From Mycobacterium shinjukuense (GTDB lineage: Bacteria > Actinomycetota > Actinomycetes > Mycobacteriales > Mycobacteriaceae), in NCBI RefSeq assembly GCF_010730055.1, contig NZ_AP022575.1, forward strand, positions 2,480,001 through 2,544,000: a DNA stretch of 64,000 bases, written 5' to 3'. Positions 27,139 through 35,707 of this stretch are shown here, one piece after another; within the stretch, counting starts at the first letter, position 1, and the number at the start of each line of letters is the position of its first letter. Both the position numbers and the translations under genes were made by a program. Under the pieces are notes generated by a model. It was given only the letters and a program-made list of their open reading frames with translations. It did no database searches and was not told where the DNA came from.

Positions 27139-27555
27139 GTGGCGCTGCTCGACGTCAACGCGTTGGTCGCGCTGGCCTGGGACTCGCACATCCACCACGC
27201 GCGGATCCGTGAGTGGTTCGCCGCCAACGCCGCGCAAGGCTGGGCGACCTGTCCGGTTACCGAAAGCGGCTTCGTGCGCGTGTCAAGCAACCCGAAAGTG
27301 CTTCCCAACGCGATCGGGATCGCCGACGCCCGACGGGTGCTGACAGCGCTGCGCGCCCTGGAAGGTCACCGCTTCCTGGCTGATGACGTATCGCTGGTCG
27401 ATGACGACGTTCCGGTGATCGTCGGTCACCGCCAGGTGACCGACGCGCATCTGCTGACGCTGGCCCGCCGCAGAGGCGTCCGGCTGGTCACGTTCGACAC
27501 CGCCGTGTCGGCCCTGGCCCAAGGACACGATGTGGAGCTGCTGAGCACCCTCTGA
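27139..27555 (+). CDS. vapC38: VapC-type PIN-domain ribonuclease toxin (VapC38-like)
   Basis: A 138-residue PIN-domain protein. Acidic residues for Mg2+ are present: LLDVNALVALAW (Asp4), CPVTESGFVRV (Glu), VTDAHLLTLAR (Asp) and LVTFDTAVSAL (Asp). All four catalytic positions are intact, so the toxin is probably active. It starts at GTG 27139, six bases after vapB. VapC toxins cut specific tRNAs or rRNA; the target here is unknown. It ends 27 bases before the convergent bkdC stop. Equivalent to Rv2494 by position and sequence. Confidence 0.9.
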   Translation: MALLDVNALVALAWDSHIHHARIREWFAANAAQGWATCPVTESGFVRVSSNPKVLPNAIGIADARRVLTALRALEGHRFLADDVSLVDDDVPVIVGHRQVTDAHLLTLARRRGVRLVTFDTAVSALAQGHDVELLSTL

Positions 27556-27582
27556 CCCACACGCGTCGCGCCAGCCGATGAG

Positions 27583-28773
27583 CTACACGTCTAGCAGCGC
27601 GGTCTCGGGCGACTCGATCAGATCGCGCAGCTCACACATGAACCGAGCCGCTTGGGCGCCGTCGGCGACACGGTGGTCGAAAACACAGGTCAGCGTCATC
27701 GTCGGCCGCACGACAACCTCGTCGCCAACCGCTGCCGGGCGCGGCTTGATCGCGCCCATCCCCAGGATCGCCGCTTCGGGATGGTTGATCACCGGCACGC
27801 CGTCGTCGACGCCCAGCGCGCCGAAATTCGTCACGGTGAACGTCGAGCCGCGCAGTTGCGCCGGCGCCAGGCTGCCGTTGCGTGCACGGGTGATCAACTC
27901 AGCTGTACAGCAAGCTAGTTCACGGGTCGTCTTGTTCTGGGCATCGGCGATGACCGGAACCAACAGCCCACGGTCGGTGGCCACGCCAAAGCCCAGATGC
28001 ACGCCACGATGGACGTGTACCCGTGGTCCCTGTCCCGTTTCGACCCAGGTCGAGTTGAGAATCTCGTTGTGCTTCAACGCAATTACTACAAGACGCAACG
28101 TCAGCACAAACGGCGTGATCTCCGGTACCGCCACGCGGAGCCGGTCGCGCAGCCCCAACAGCTGGCCGCAAACGACTTCCACGCTGACCGTCGCGGCTGG
28201 AATTTCCTTGTGGGACAGTGTCATTTTCTCGGCCATCCGGGCGTGCACGCCGCCCACGGGCCGTACCTCGGTGTCGGCGCCATGTGCGGCCGCCAGCACG
28301 TCCGCTCGGGTGATCACCCCGCCGGTGCCGGATCCCCGTGACAACGCCGCCAGGTCAACCATCAGCTCCTTGGCCAGCTTGCGCACCGGAGGCGCGGCAA
28401 GCGGGCGGCTCGCACGTCGGCCGCTGTCGATGCCCGAATCCGCGCCGTAGCCGACCAGCGTGGGTACCGCGGCGTCACCATCCGTCGCCGGCGCCGTCTC
28501 CGCTTGCGCCACCGCTGTCGTCGGCTCGGTGTCGATGCGCACCAGCACCGCACCGACTTTGAGCACATCGCCTTCGGCGCCGCCGATTTCGACGATCCGA
28601 CCGGCATACGGGCTGGGGATCTCGACCTGGGCTTTGGCGGTCTCCACCGAACACAACGTCTGGTTCAGCTCGACATCGTCACCCACGCCGACGTTCCAGC
28701 ACGTCACCGTCACCTCTTCGAGTCCCTCGCCGAGGTCGGGGACCTGGAAGGACTTCACGCGATCCTCGATCAT
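27583..28773 (-). CDS. bkdC: Branched-chain alpha-keto acid dehydrogenase E2 (dihydrolipoyl acyltransferase)
   Basis: A 396-residue E2 component. The N-terminal lipoyl domain has the lipoylation lysine in VETAKAQVEI (near residue 46); a peripheral-subunit-binding segment follows (PPVRKLAKELMVDLAALSRG); the C-terminal acyltransferase ends with FDHRVADGAQAARFM, containing HxxxDG. It transfers the branched acyl group to CoA. The E3 partner (Lpd) is encoded elsewhere. ATG 28773 (MIEDRVKSFQVPDLGEGLEE) overlaps the bkdB stop by 4 bases. Matches Rv2495c (393 residues). Last gene of the BkaR-controlled cluster. Confidence 0.96.
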   Translation of the reverse strand: MIEDRVKSFQVPDLGEGLEEVTVTCWNVGVGDDVELNQTLCSVETAKAQVEIPSPYAGRIVEIGGAEGDVLKVGAVLVRIDTEPTTAVAQAETAPATDGDAAVPTLVGYGADSGIDSGRRASRPLAAPPVRKLAKELMVDLAALSRGSGTGGVITRADVLAAAHGADTEVRPVGGVHARMAEKMTLSHKEIPAATVSVEVVCGQLLGLRDRLRVAVPEITPFVLTLRLVVIALKHNEILNSTWVETGQGPRVHVHRGVHLGFGVATDRGLLVPVIADAQNKTTRELACCTAELITRARNGSLAPAQLRGSTFTVTNFGALGVDDGVPVINHPEAAILGMGAIKPRPAAVGDEVVVRPTMTLTCVFDHRVADGAQAARFMCELRDLIESPETALLDV

Positions 28774-29804
28774 GGCTGTCCAAGAGCACGCTCGACGCAA
28801 TCCAGCAGCCGGTCGGGGCCCGGTAGCCACAGTCCCTCCAACCGCGCCGGCGGATACGGGGTGTCGAAACCGCAGGCGCGCAACACCGGTGCCTCCAGCT
28901 CGTAGAACATCTCTTCCTGGATGCGGGCCGCGAGTCCGGCGCCGTACCCCAAGCTGCGGGGGCCCTCGTGCAGCACCACGCACCGCCCGGTCCGGTGGAT
29001 GGAGGCGGCGATGGTGTCGAAATCCAGTGGCACCAGCGACCTCAGGTCGATGATCTCCATGCTCCAGCCATGTTGCTGTTCAGCGTCGTCCGCGGTGGAC
29101 AGTGCGGTACTCACCAGGTTGCCGTAGGTGATGACGGTCACGTCGGTGCCGGGCCGGCGTATTATCGCTTGCCCGATCGGGGGTTCGGGCTGGTTGGTGT
29201 CGACCAGTCCGCGACCGTGATAGCGCCGCTTGGGCTCCAGAAACATCACCGGGTCCGGGCAGGCGATTGCGTGCCGCAGCAACCAATATGCGTCACTCGG
29301 GGTCGACGGGACGACCACCTTCAACCCCGGGGTGTGTGCCCAGTAGGACTCGGTCGAGTCCGAATGGCATTCGGCCGCGCCGATACCGCCGAACGACGGG
29401 ATCCGCACGGTTACCGGCATGTTGACCTCGCCGCGGGTACGTGTCCGGTACTTGGCGAGGTGACTGACCACTTGGTCGAAAGCGGGGTAGGTAAACCCGT
29501 CGAATTGGATTTCGGGAACCGGCACCAAGCCGCGCAACGCCAGCCCCACCGCGATCCCGATCACTGCCGACTCGGCCAGCGGCGTGTCGAAACACCGATC
29601 CTCGCCGAACGTTTCGGCCAGGCCCTCGGTTACCCGGAACACCCCACCCGCGACCGCGACGTCCTCACCGAACACCAGGACTCGGTCGTCGGCGGCCATC
29701 GCGTCGTGCAATGCGCGGTTGAGCGCCTGCACCATGGTCAACGGACGGGCGCCGGTTGGCGTGGCCACCGACAGTGGGGCCGGGCGATGGGCGATCTGGG
29801 TCAT
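28770..29804 (-). CDS. bkdB: Branched-chain alpha-keto acid dehydrogenase E1 beta
   Basis: A 344-residue transketolase-like E1 beta subunit. TMVQALNRALHDAMAADDRV then VFGEDVAVAGGVFRVTEGLA is the standard N-terminal signature, with RCFDTPLAESAVIGIAVGLA following. The C-terminal transketolase domain contains VTVITYGNLVSTAL and EIIDLRSLVPLDFDTI. It pairs with BkdA to form the alpha2beta2 decarboxylase, acting on keto acids of Leu, Ile and Val. Nine bases separate it from bkdA, and it overlaps bkdC by four. Confidence 0.96.
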   Translation of the reverse strand: MTQIAHRPAPLSVATPTGARPLTMVQALNRALHDAMAADDRVLVFGEDVAVAGGVFRVTEGLAETFGEDRCFDTPLAESAVIGIAVGLALRGLVPVPEIQFDGFTYPAFDQVVSHLAKYRTRTRGEVNMPVTVRIPSFGGIGAAECHSDSTESYWAHTPGLKVVVPSTPSDAYWLLRHAIACPDPVMFLEPKRRYHGRGLVDTNQPEPPIGQAIIRRPGTDVTVITYGNLVSTALSTADDAEQQHGWSMEIIDLRSLVPLDFDTIAASIHRTGRCVVLHEGPRSLGYGAGLAARIQEEMFYELEAPVLRACGFDTPYPPARLEGLWLPGPDRLLDCVERALGQP

Positions 29805-29813
29805 GGCGCCTTC

Positions 29814-30905
29814 CTAGTCGGTCCGGGCCAGTTCCGCCCGCAACTGTCGGCGCTGCGCTTCCAGTCCGGGCGTGATTTCGGCATATACCGTGGTGAACAC
29901 CTCGTCGATGTCGATGTCCGGCGCGCCGAACACGGCGTCGCGCAGTTCGGCACACATTCGCTGTGACCGGGCGGCAACCCGCTCCTGCAAGCGCTGCGAC
30001 CACAGGCCCTGGCCTTGCAAGTAGGCCCGGTAGCGCGGGATCGGATCCAGGGCGAGCCAATGGTCCACTTCCTGCTGACTTCGATACCGGGCGGGATCAT
30101 CGGCGGTGGTGTGCGGGCCGAGGCGGTAGGTGACCGCCTCGATCAACGTCGGGCCGCCGCCGGATCGAGCCCGGGCCACGGCTTCGGCCATCACCGCGTA
30201 GCACGCCAGCACATCGTTACCGTCCACCCGGACACCGGGCATCCCGTAGCCGATCGCCTTGTGCGCGATGGAGGGTGCGGCGGTCTGCTTACGCACCGGC
30301 ACCGAAATCGCGTACTGGTTGTTCTGCACGTAGAACACGCACGGCACGCGAAACACCCCGGCAAAGTTCAGCGCCTCGTGCACGTCACCCTCGCTGCTGG
30401 CGCCGTCGCCGAAGAATGCCACCGTCACCGAGTCCTCGCCCAGGCGTTGTGCGGCCATCGCCGCGCCAACCGCATGCAAGGTGTGGGTGCCAACCGGTAC
30501 CGACATAGGGGCACAACACTTCTTGGTGAATTCCAAGCCGCCATGCCAGGTCCCGCGCCAGGCCGCAGCCACGTGGCCCGGTGGGATTCCGCGCACCAGA
30601 TAGACGCCCAATTCCCGGTATTGCGGAAAAATCCAGTCGGTGTTGCGCAGACATGCCGCCGCGCCGACCTGGGCCGCCTCCTGGCCGCGACAGGGCGTGA
30701 ACAGCGCCAGCTGACCCTGGCGCTGCAGGTTGATGAACTCGGTGTCCAGGTCGCGGGTGACCACCATCGTCTCGTAGAGCCAGCACAACGTCTCCGCGGG
30801 AAGATCGCGGCTGTAACGGCGTTCGGCCGTCGCCGTCCCATCCGAAGCGACCAGTTGCACCGGCTCTAGGGCAACAGCCATCGGCTTTGGAGAACTCTCC
30901 GCCAT
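29814..30905 (-). CDS. bkdA: Branched-chain alpha-keto acid dehydrogenase E1 alpha
   Basis: A 363-residue thiamine-diphosphate-binding subunit. The ThDP motif runs from FFGDGASSEGDVHEALNFAG (near residue 163) to YVQNNQYAIS, the GDG...NN pattern. The preceding FTPCRGQEAAQVGAA and FPQYRELGVYLVRGI match E1 alpha chains. ATG 30905 has GAGGAGG upstream. A 257-base space separates it from the next gene upstream (the CitE-type lyase); no second palindrome of the BkaR type was seen there, but an internal promoter is possible. Confidence 0.96.
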   Translation of the reverse strand: MAESSPKPMAVALEPVQLVASDGTATAERRYSRDLPAETLCWLYETMVVTRDLDTEFINLQRQGQLALFTPCRGQEAAQVGAAACLRNTDWIFPQYRELGVYLVRGIPPGHVAAAWRGTWHGGLEFTKKCCAPMSVPVGTHTLHAVGAAMAAQRLGEDSVTVAFFGDGASSEGDVHEALNFAGVFRVPCVFYVQNNQYAISVPVRKQTAAPSIAHKAIGYGMPGVRVDGNDVLACYAVMAEAVARARSGGGPTLIEAVTYRLGPHTTADDPARYRSQQEVDHWLALDPIPRYRAYLQGQGLWSQRLQERVAARSQRMCAELRDAVFGAPDIDIDEVFTTVYAEITPGLEAQRRQLRAELARTD

Positions 30906-31162
30906 ACCGCCTCCTCAGGGTCGGCGCGGCGGGCCACAGCAAAATCCCCGGCCGAGACCCGCTGCGAGCCGAAGTCGATCGCCAGCCCCCGCGATAGGCT
31001 CCGCTCGCCGGAACACTGGCGCACTCGCCATTATGCCCTCAAATCCGAAGACGCGGCGCTGATAGCAAAACCCTCGATGCCGTGTGGCAGCCACCGCGGT
31101 TGGCCACGCGGGTGGCTTCGGCGCGTCCACCGCCGGCGGTACCCGCCGCTCACCAGCAACCG

Positions 31163-31984
31163 TCACCCGGGGGTGGCTTCCCCAGCCCGTCGCAACATCG
31201 TCTCGGCGTGCCTGAGCACCGGGGCGTCGACCATCTGCCCGTCGAACGCGAACACCCCACGTTCGCCGCGCGCCGCGGCCAAAACCCGTCGCGCCCAAGC
31301 CAGCTTCTCATCGCTGGGTCGATAGGCCTTGCGCACCACCGGGATTTGGCTCGGGTGGATGCACACGGTCGCGTCGAAACCCACCATCGCGGCGTCGATC
31401 GCCTCCGCCTCCAGCCCCTCGATGTCGCCGATGTCGAGGTGCACGGCATCGAGCGCGAGCCGGCCGAACGCGGACGCCGCCAGCAAGACCGTCGACCGCA
31501 CGTGGCGGGCCACGTCCCGATAGGCACCGTCGGCCCGTCGGCTGGAGCCGCCGCCCAGGCCCGCCACCAGGTCCTCGGCGCCCCACATCATCCCCACGGT
31601 GGAATCGGCGGCCGCAATGTCACCGGCGAACAACGCGCCGCGCGCGGTCTCCACCAGCGCGATGACATCGCGCGGCGCCAGCGCTGCCACCTGCGCGGCC
31701 GACTCGGCTTTGGGCAGCATCACCGTCGGGTACGCGGTATCGGCCAGCGCCTCCAGGTCGCGGGCCTGCGCATCGGTGCCGGCCGCGTTGATCCGCACCA
31801 CGGTCCGCTTGGGATCCAACGGGCTATCGCGCAGCGCCCGGCGCGCCGCGGACTTCTCGCCAACAGCCACACCGTCTTCCAGGTCGAGGATCACCACGTC
31901 CGCGGCGGCGGCCGCCTTGGCGAACCGCTCGGGTCGGTCGGCCGGGCAGAACAGCCACCCCGGACCCGCGGCGCGCAGGTTCAT
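31163..31984 (-). CDS. citE: CitE-like beta-hydroxyacyl-CoA lyase (HMG-CoA / citramalyl-CoA lyase, Rv2498c type)
   Basis: A 273-residue TIM-barrel lyase of the HpcH/HpaI-CitE family, same length as Rv2498c. Visible motifs: GWLFCPADRPERFAKAAAAA, VVILDLEDGVAVGEKSAARR with the metal-binding acidic residues, VVRINAAGTDAQARDLEAL (substrate Arg), MLPKAESAAQV and IALVETARGALFAGDI (metal Glu). The H37Rv protein was shown to cleave (S)-citramalyl-CoA and (R)-HMG-CoA, linking itaconate breakdown to leucine catabolism. In this cluster it would supply the HMG-CoA lyase step. It overlaps the MaoC-type gene by 4 bases. Confidence 0.94.
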   Translation of the reverse strand: MNLRAAGPGWLFCPADRPERFAKAAAAADVVILDLEDGVAVGEKSAARRALRDSPLDPKRTVVRINAAGTDAQARDLEALADTAYPTVMLPKAESAAQVAALAPRDVIALVETARGALFAGDIAAADSTVGMMWGAEDLVAGLGGGSSRRADGAYRDVARHVRSTVLLAASAFGRLALDAVHLDIGDIEGLEAEAIDAAMVGFDATVCIHPSQIPVVRKAYRPSDEKLAWARRVLAAARGERGVFAFDGQMVDAPVLRHAETMLRRAGEATPG

Positions 31985-32565
31985 CGGGTGTCCCCCGCGC
32001 CTGCTTCGCGGGCCGGGCGTTTCTGCACCAACGTCGTCCGCACCGCGCGCGCAACCACCTCGCCGTGCTGGTTGCGGGCGGTGTGCTCGAGGGTGACGAC
32101 GCCCTCGCCGGGGCGGCTTTTGGACTCCCGCTTGGCGGTGCACACGGTCTCGGCATACAGCGTGTCGCCGTGGAACACCGGCTTGGGGAACGACACCTCG
32201 GAGAAGCCCAGGTTGGCCACGATGGTGCCCAGCGTCAGCTGGGCAACCGAAAGCCCGACCAGGGTCGAGAGGGTAAACATCGAGTTCACCAGCCGCTCGC
32301 CGCGAAAGCCCGGCTGCCGCGCGGCCCAGGCCGCGTCCAGATGCAGTGCCTGGGTATTCATCGTCAGCGTGGTGAACAACACGTTGTCGGCCTCGGTGAC
32401 CGTGCGGCCGGGCCGGTGCAGGTAGGTCGTGCCGACCTCGAACTCCTCAAACCACAAACCTCTTTGAAGAATCTTTTTGCCGACTGTGAATCCTGCGTCA
32501 CGACACGCCGATTCAGCGTCGCCGGATTCACGGTGGCCGGTCGGGCCGGTCACGTCGCCGGTCAT
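31981..32565 (-). CDS. MaoC-like acyl-CoA hydratase (Rv2499c homologue)
   Basis: A 194-residue hotdog-fold protein. The core reads LQRGLWFEEFEVGTTYLHRP, TVTEADNVLFTTLTMNTQAL and HLDAAWAAR, with the (R)-hydratase-type Asp/His pair (HLDAAWA), then VSFPKPVFHGDTLYAETVCT. MaoC proteins hydrate enoyl-CoAs. Placed between the isovaleryl-CoA dehydrogenase/carboxylase genes and the HMG-CoA lyase, it is the obvious candidate for hydration of 3-methylglutaconyl-CoA (and itaconyl-CoA), because no crotonase-type hydratase is in the cluster. That assignment is inference from context. It overlaps both neighbours by 4 bases. Confidence 0.9.
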   Translation of the reverse strand: MTGDVTGPTGHRESGDAESACRDAGFTVGKKILQRGLWFEEFEVGTTYLHRPGRTVTEADNVLFTTLTMNTQALHLDAAWAARQPGFRGERLVNSMFTLSTLVGLSVAQLTLGTIVANLGFSEVSFPKPVFHGDTLYAETVCTAKRESKSRPGEGVVTLEHTARNQHGEVVARAVRTTLVQKRPAREAGAGDTR

Positions 32566-33734
32566 GAGAGCCCCAACGATCGCGCGATGAGCATCAGTTG
32601 CACCTCGGTGGTGCCCTCACCGATTTCGAGCACCTTGCTATCGCGGTAATGACGCGCCACCGGGTACTCGTTCATGAAGCCGTATCCGCCGTGGATCTGG
32701 GTGGCGTCCCGGGCATTGTCCATCGCCGCCTCCGAGGAGATCATCTTCGCGATCGCAGCCTCCTTCTTGAAGGGCTTGCCCGCCAGCATTTTTGCGGCCG
32801 CATCGTAATAGGTCATGCGGGCGGCGTGTGCGCGTGCCTCCATCCGCGCAATCTTGAAGCTGATCGCCTGATAGGAGCCGATCGGCCGGCCGAACGACTG
32901 ACGCTGCTTGGCATATTTGACGCTCTCGTCCACACAGCCCTGCGCCGCCCCGGTGGCCAGCGCGGCGATGGCGATCCGGCCCTCGTCCAGGATGGACAAG
33001 AAGTTCGCGTACCCGGTTCCGCGGCCGCCCAGCAGGTTCTGTTCCGGAACACGGGCGTCGGTGAAGGTCAGCGGGTGGGTGTCCGACGCGTTCCAACCGA
33101 CCTTGTTGTACACCGATTCGACGATGAATCCGGGTGTGCCGCTGGGCACGATGATCGTCGAGATCTCTTTCGTGCCGTCGGCCGCGTTTCCAGTGGTTCC
33201 GGTGACCGCGGTGATTGTGACCAGTGATGTGATATCGGTGCCGGAGTTGGTGATGAATTGCTTGCTGCCGTTGATGATCCACTCGCCACCCTCGAGCCGC
33301 GCGGTGGTGCGGGTGCTGCCGGCGTCCGAGCCAGCCCCGGGTTCGGTCAGGCCGAACGCGGCCAGCGCCCGGCCGGACGTCAAGTCGGGCAGCCACTTTT
33401 GCTTCTGCTCCTCGGTCCCGAAGCGGTATATCGGCATCGCGCCCAGGCCCACCGCGGCCTCCAGCGTGATCGCCACCGATTGGTCGACCTTGCCCAGCTC
33501 CTCCAGCGCCAGGGCCAGCGCGAAATAGTCGCCGCCCATGCCACCGTACTCCTCGGGGAACGGCAGGCCAAACAGCCCCATCTCGCCCATCTTGGCAACG
33601 ACGTCATACGGAAAGCTGTGCTCCTCATCGTGTTTGGCCGACACCGGGGCGACCACGGTACGCGCGAAGTCGGCCACCGTGTCGCGAAGATCCTGGTATT
33701 CCTTGGGTAACGTCCCCGCGTTAATCGTTGTCAT
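32562..33734 (-). CDS. fadE19: Acyl-CoA dehydrogenase FadE19 (isovaleryl-CoA dehydrogenase type)
   Basis: A 390-residue flavoprotein of the short/branched-chain acyl-CoA dehydrogenase family. AAFGLTEPGAGSDAGSTRTT is the FAD/substrate motif, EWIINGSKQFITNSGTDITS follows, and the C-terminus ATQIHGGYGFMNEYPVARHY with RDSKVLEIGEGTTEVQLM is the family signature. In leucine breakdown it converts isovaleryl-CoA to 3-methylcrotonyl-CoA. ATG 33734 (MTTINAGTLPKEYQD) is preceded by AAGGATG; an ATG 12 bases earlier is an alternative. It overlaps accA1 by 14 bases. Confidence 0.96.
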   Translation of the reverse strand: MTTINAGTLPKEYQDLRDTVADFARTVVAPVSAKHDEEHSFPYDVVAKMGEMGLFGLPFPEEYGGMGGDYFALALALEELGKVDQSVAITLEAAVGLGAMPIYRFGTEEQKQKWLPDLTSGRALAAFGLTEPGAGSDAGSTRTTARLEGGEWIINGSKQFITNSGTDITSLVTITAVTGTTGNAADGTKEISTIIVPSGTPGFIVESVYNKVGWNASDTHPLTFTDARVPEQNLLGGRGTGYANFLSILDEGRIAIAALATGAAQGCVDESVKYAKQRQSFGRPIGSYQAISFKIARMEARAHAARMTYYDAAAKMLAGKPFKKEAAIAKMISSEAAMDNARDATQIHGGYGFMNEYPVARHYRDSKVLEIGEGTTEVQLMLIARSLGLS

Positions 33735-35706
33735 GATCCTTTTCATCCTTGATCCTGGCCAGCACCTGGTCGACCTTGACCTGATCGCCCACCGACACCA
33801 AGACCTCCAGTCGTCCCGAAACCGGCGCGGCCAACGGGTGTTCCATCTTCATCGCCTCGACGACCATCACCACGTCGCCCTCGGAGACCTCGGCGCCGGA
33901 GGCCACCCGAACGGCGATGATGCTGCCGGGCATCGGGCTGAGGATCTCCGCCTGTCGCTCGCTTACCGCGCGGTGAATCTTGTGCTCCTCGGCCTCACGT
34001 AGGTGCCAGGTTCCCCGTTCGTCGGCGATCCACAGATGCCGGTCGGCCTCCGCCCACCGATAGTCACGACGCACCCCGCCCAGTGTGACACTCATCGTGC
34101 CTTGCTTGACTTGCACACTCGCAGAACAGATCTCTCCGCCGCCAACCTGCACCCTGGCCGCATCCGGCGGCCCCCACACCGATACCGTGTCGGTGCGCAG
34201 CGGAGTGCGCATCGCGGTACGCACCGGGGCCGCACCGCCACCGACACGCCATCCGGTCGGCACCGCCCAGAGATTGCCACCGGCCCGACGGGCCAGGGCC
34301 CATTGCCGGTAGAGGCCGCCCGCGGCCAGCACGTCGTCGGGCGCGGGGACCGGCGCGAAGGCGGCCAGCCGTTCGTCCAGCAACCCGGTGTCCAAATCAC
34401 CGGCGCGCACCCGCTCGTCGGCCAGCAGAAAGCGCAGGAATTCGACGTTGGTTTGCACGCCCAGGACGGCGGTGTGCGCCAGCGCGTGATCGAGCCGCTG
34501 CAGCGCCTGCGCACGGTCGTCGCCGTGCGCGATCACCTTGCTCAGCATCGGGTCGTAGTCGCTGCCGACCACGGTGCCCGCCAACAGCGACGAATCCACC
34601 CGCACCCCGGCCCCCGACGGCTCGACCACCGCCAGCACCGGGCCGCCCGTGGGCAGAAACCCCCGTGCTGGGTCCTCGGCGTACACCCGGGCTTCGATCG
34701 CGTGCCCGCGCGGTTCGATGTCGTCCTGGGCGAACGCCAGCTTCTCGCCGGCCGCTATCCGCAGCTGCCACTCGACGAGATCCAGGCCGGTGATCGCCTC
34801 GGTGACCGGATGTTCCACTTGCAGCCGGGTGTTCATCTCCATGAAGAAGAACTCGTCGGGGCGCTGCGCGGACACGATGAACTCCACGGTGCCGGCCCCG
34901 ACATAGTCCACGCTGCGAGCGGTGTCGCAGGCCGCCGACCCGATCCGGGCACGGGTCCGCGAGTCCAGCAGCGGCGACGGCGCCTCCTCGATGACCTTCT
35001 GGTGGCGCCGCTGCAGGCTGCACTCACGCTCACCCAGGTGCACCACGTTGCCGTGGGCGTCGGCGAGCACCTGCACCTCGATGTGCCTGGGCCGCATCAC
35101 AAACCGCTCCACAAACAACGTGTCGTCACCGAATGAGGACGCCGCCTCGCGGCGAGCGCTGGTCAGCGCGTCGCGCAGCCGCGCCGGGTCTTCCACCAGC
35201 CGCATGCCCTTGCCGCCACCCCCGGCCGACGGCTTGATCAGCACCGGATAGCCGATCCGGTCGGCCGCGGCGACGAGCTCGTCGTCCGTCAGCCCGGGCC
35301 GGGCCACGCCCGGCACCACCGGCACATCGAAGGCGGCGACCGCGTTCTTGGCGGTGATCTTGTCGCCCATCACCTCAATCGCGCGCACCGGCGGGCCCAG
35401 AAACACCACCCCGGCACGGTCACACGCCGCCGCGAATTCGGCGTTCTCGGACAGAAAACCGTAGCCCGGATGGATCGCCTGGGACCCAGTGCGGTGTGCG
35501 GCGTCGAGCACGCGGGTGATATCGAGGTAGCTGTCATGCGCGGCGGCGGGACCCAGCCGCACGGCGGTGTCGGCCTCCAGGACGTGCCGCGCACCAGCAT
35601 CGGGATCGCTGTAGACGGCGACCGACCGGATGCCCATCCTGTGCAACGTCTTGATCACCCGCACCGCGATCTCGCCGCGGTTGGCCACTAGTACGGTGCC
35701 AAACAT
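33721..35706 (-). CDS. accA1: Acyl-CoA carboxylase alpha chain (biotin carboxylase + BCCP), methylcrotonyl-CoA type
   Basis: A 661-residue biotin carboxylase fusion. The N-terminus MFGTVLVANRGEIAVRVIKT starts the BC domain; KPSAGGGGKGMRLV near residue 160 is the ATP-grasp glycine loop; FMEMNTRLQVEHPVTEAITG carries catalytic residues. The C-terminal BCCP domain has the biotinyl lysine in VVEAMKMEHPL (near residue 617). AccA1 with AccD1 carboxylates 3-methylcrotonyl-CoA in the leucine pathway. One base separates it from accD1. Length is close to Rv2501c (654). Confidence 0.96.
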   Translation of the reverse strand: MFGTVLVANRGEIAVRVIKTLHRMGIRSVAVYSDPDAGARHVLEADTAVRLGPAAAHDSYLDITRVLDAAHRTGSQAIHPGYGFLSENAEFAAACDRAGVVFLGPPVRAIEVMGDKITAKNAVAAFDVPVVPGVARPGLTDDELVAAADRIGYPVLIKPSAGGGGKGMRLVEDPARLRDALTSARREAASSFGDDTLFVERFVMRPRHIEVQVLADAHGNVVHLGERECSLQRRHQKVIEEAPSPLLDSRTRARIGSAACDTARSVDYVGAGTVEFIVSAQRPDEFFFMEMNTRLQVEHPVTEAITGLDLVEWQLRIAAGEKLAFAQDDIEPRGHAIEARVYAEDPARGFLPTGGPVLAVVEPSGAGVRVDSSLLAGTVVGSDYDPMLSKVIAHGDDRAQALQRLDHALAHTAVLGVQTNVEFLRFLLADERVRAGDLDTGLLDERLAAFAPVPAPDDVLAAGGLYRQWALARRAGGNLWAVPTGWRVGGGAAPVRTAMRTPLRTDTVSVWGPPDAARVQVGGGEICSASVQVKQGTMSVTLGGVRRDYRWAEADRHLWIADERGTWHLREAEEHKIHRAVSERQAEILSPMPGSIIAVRVASGAEVSEGDVVMVVEAMKMEHPLAAPVSGRLEVLVSVGDQVKVDQVLARIKDEKDHDND

Positions 35707-35707
35707 C

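Noticed and set aside
30906..31162. Small gene between bkdA and the CitE-type lyase
   Set aside because: Open frames here lack a ribosome binding site and any motif; treated as intergenic, possibly an internal promoter.
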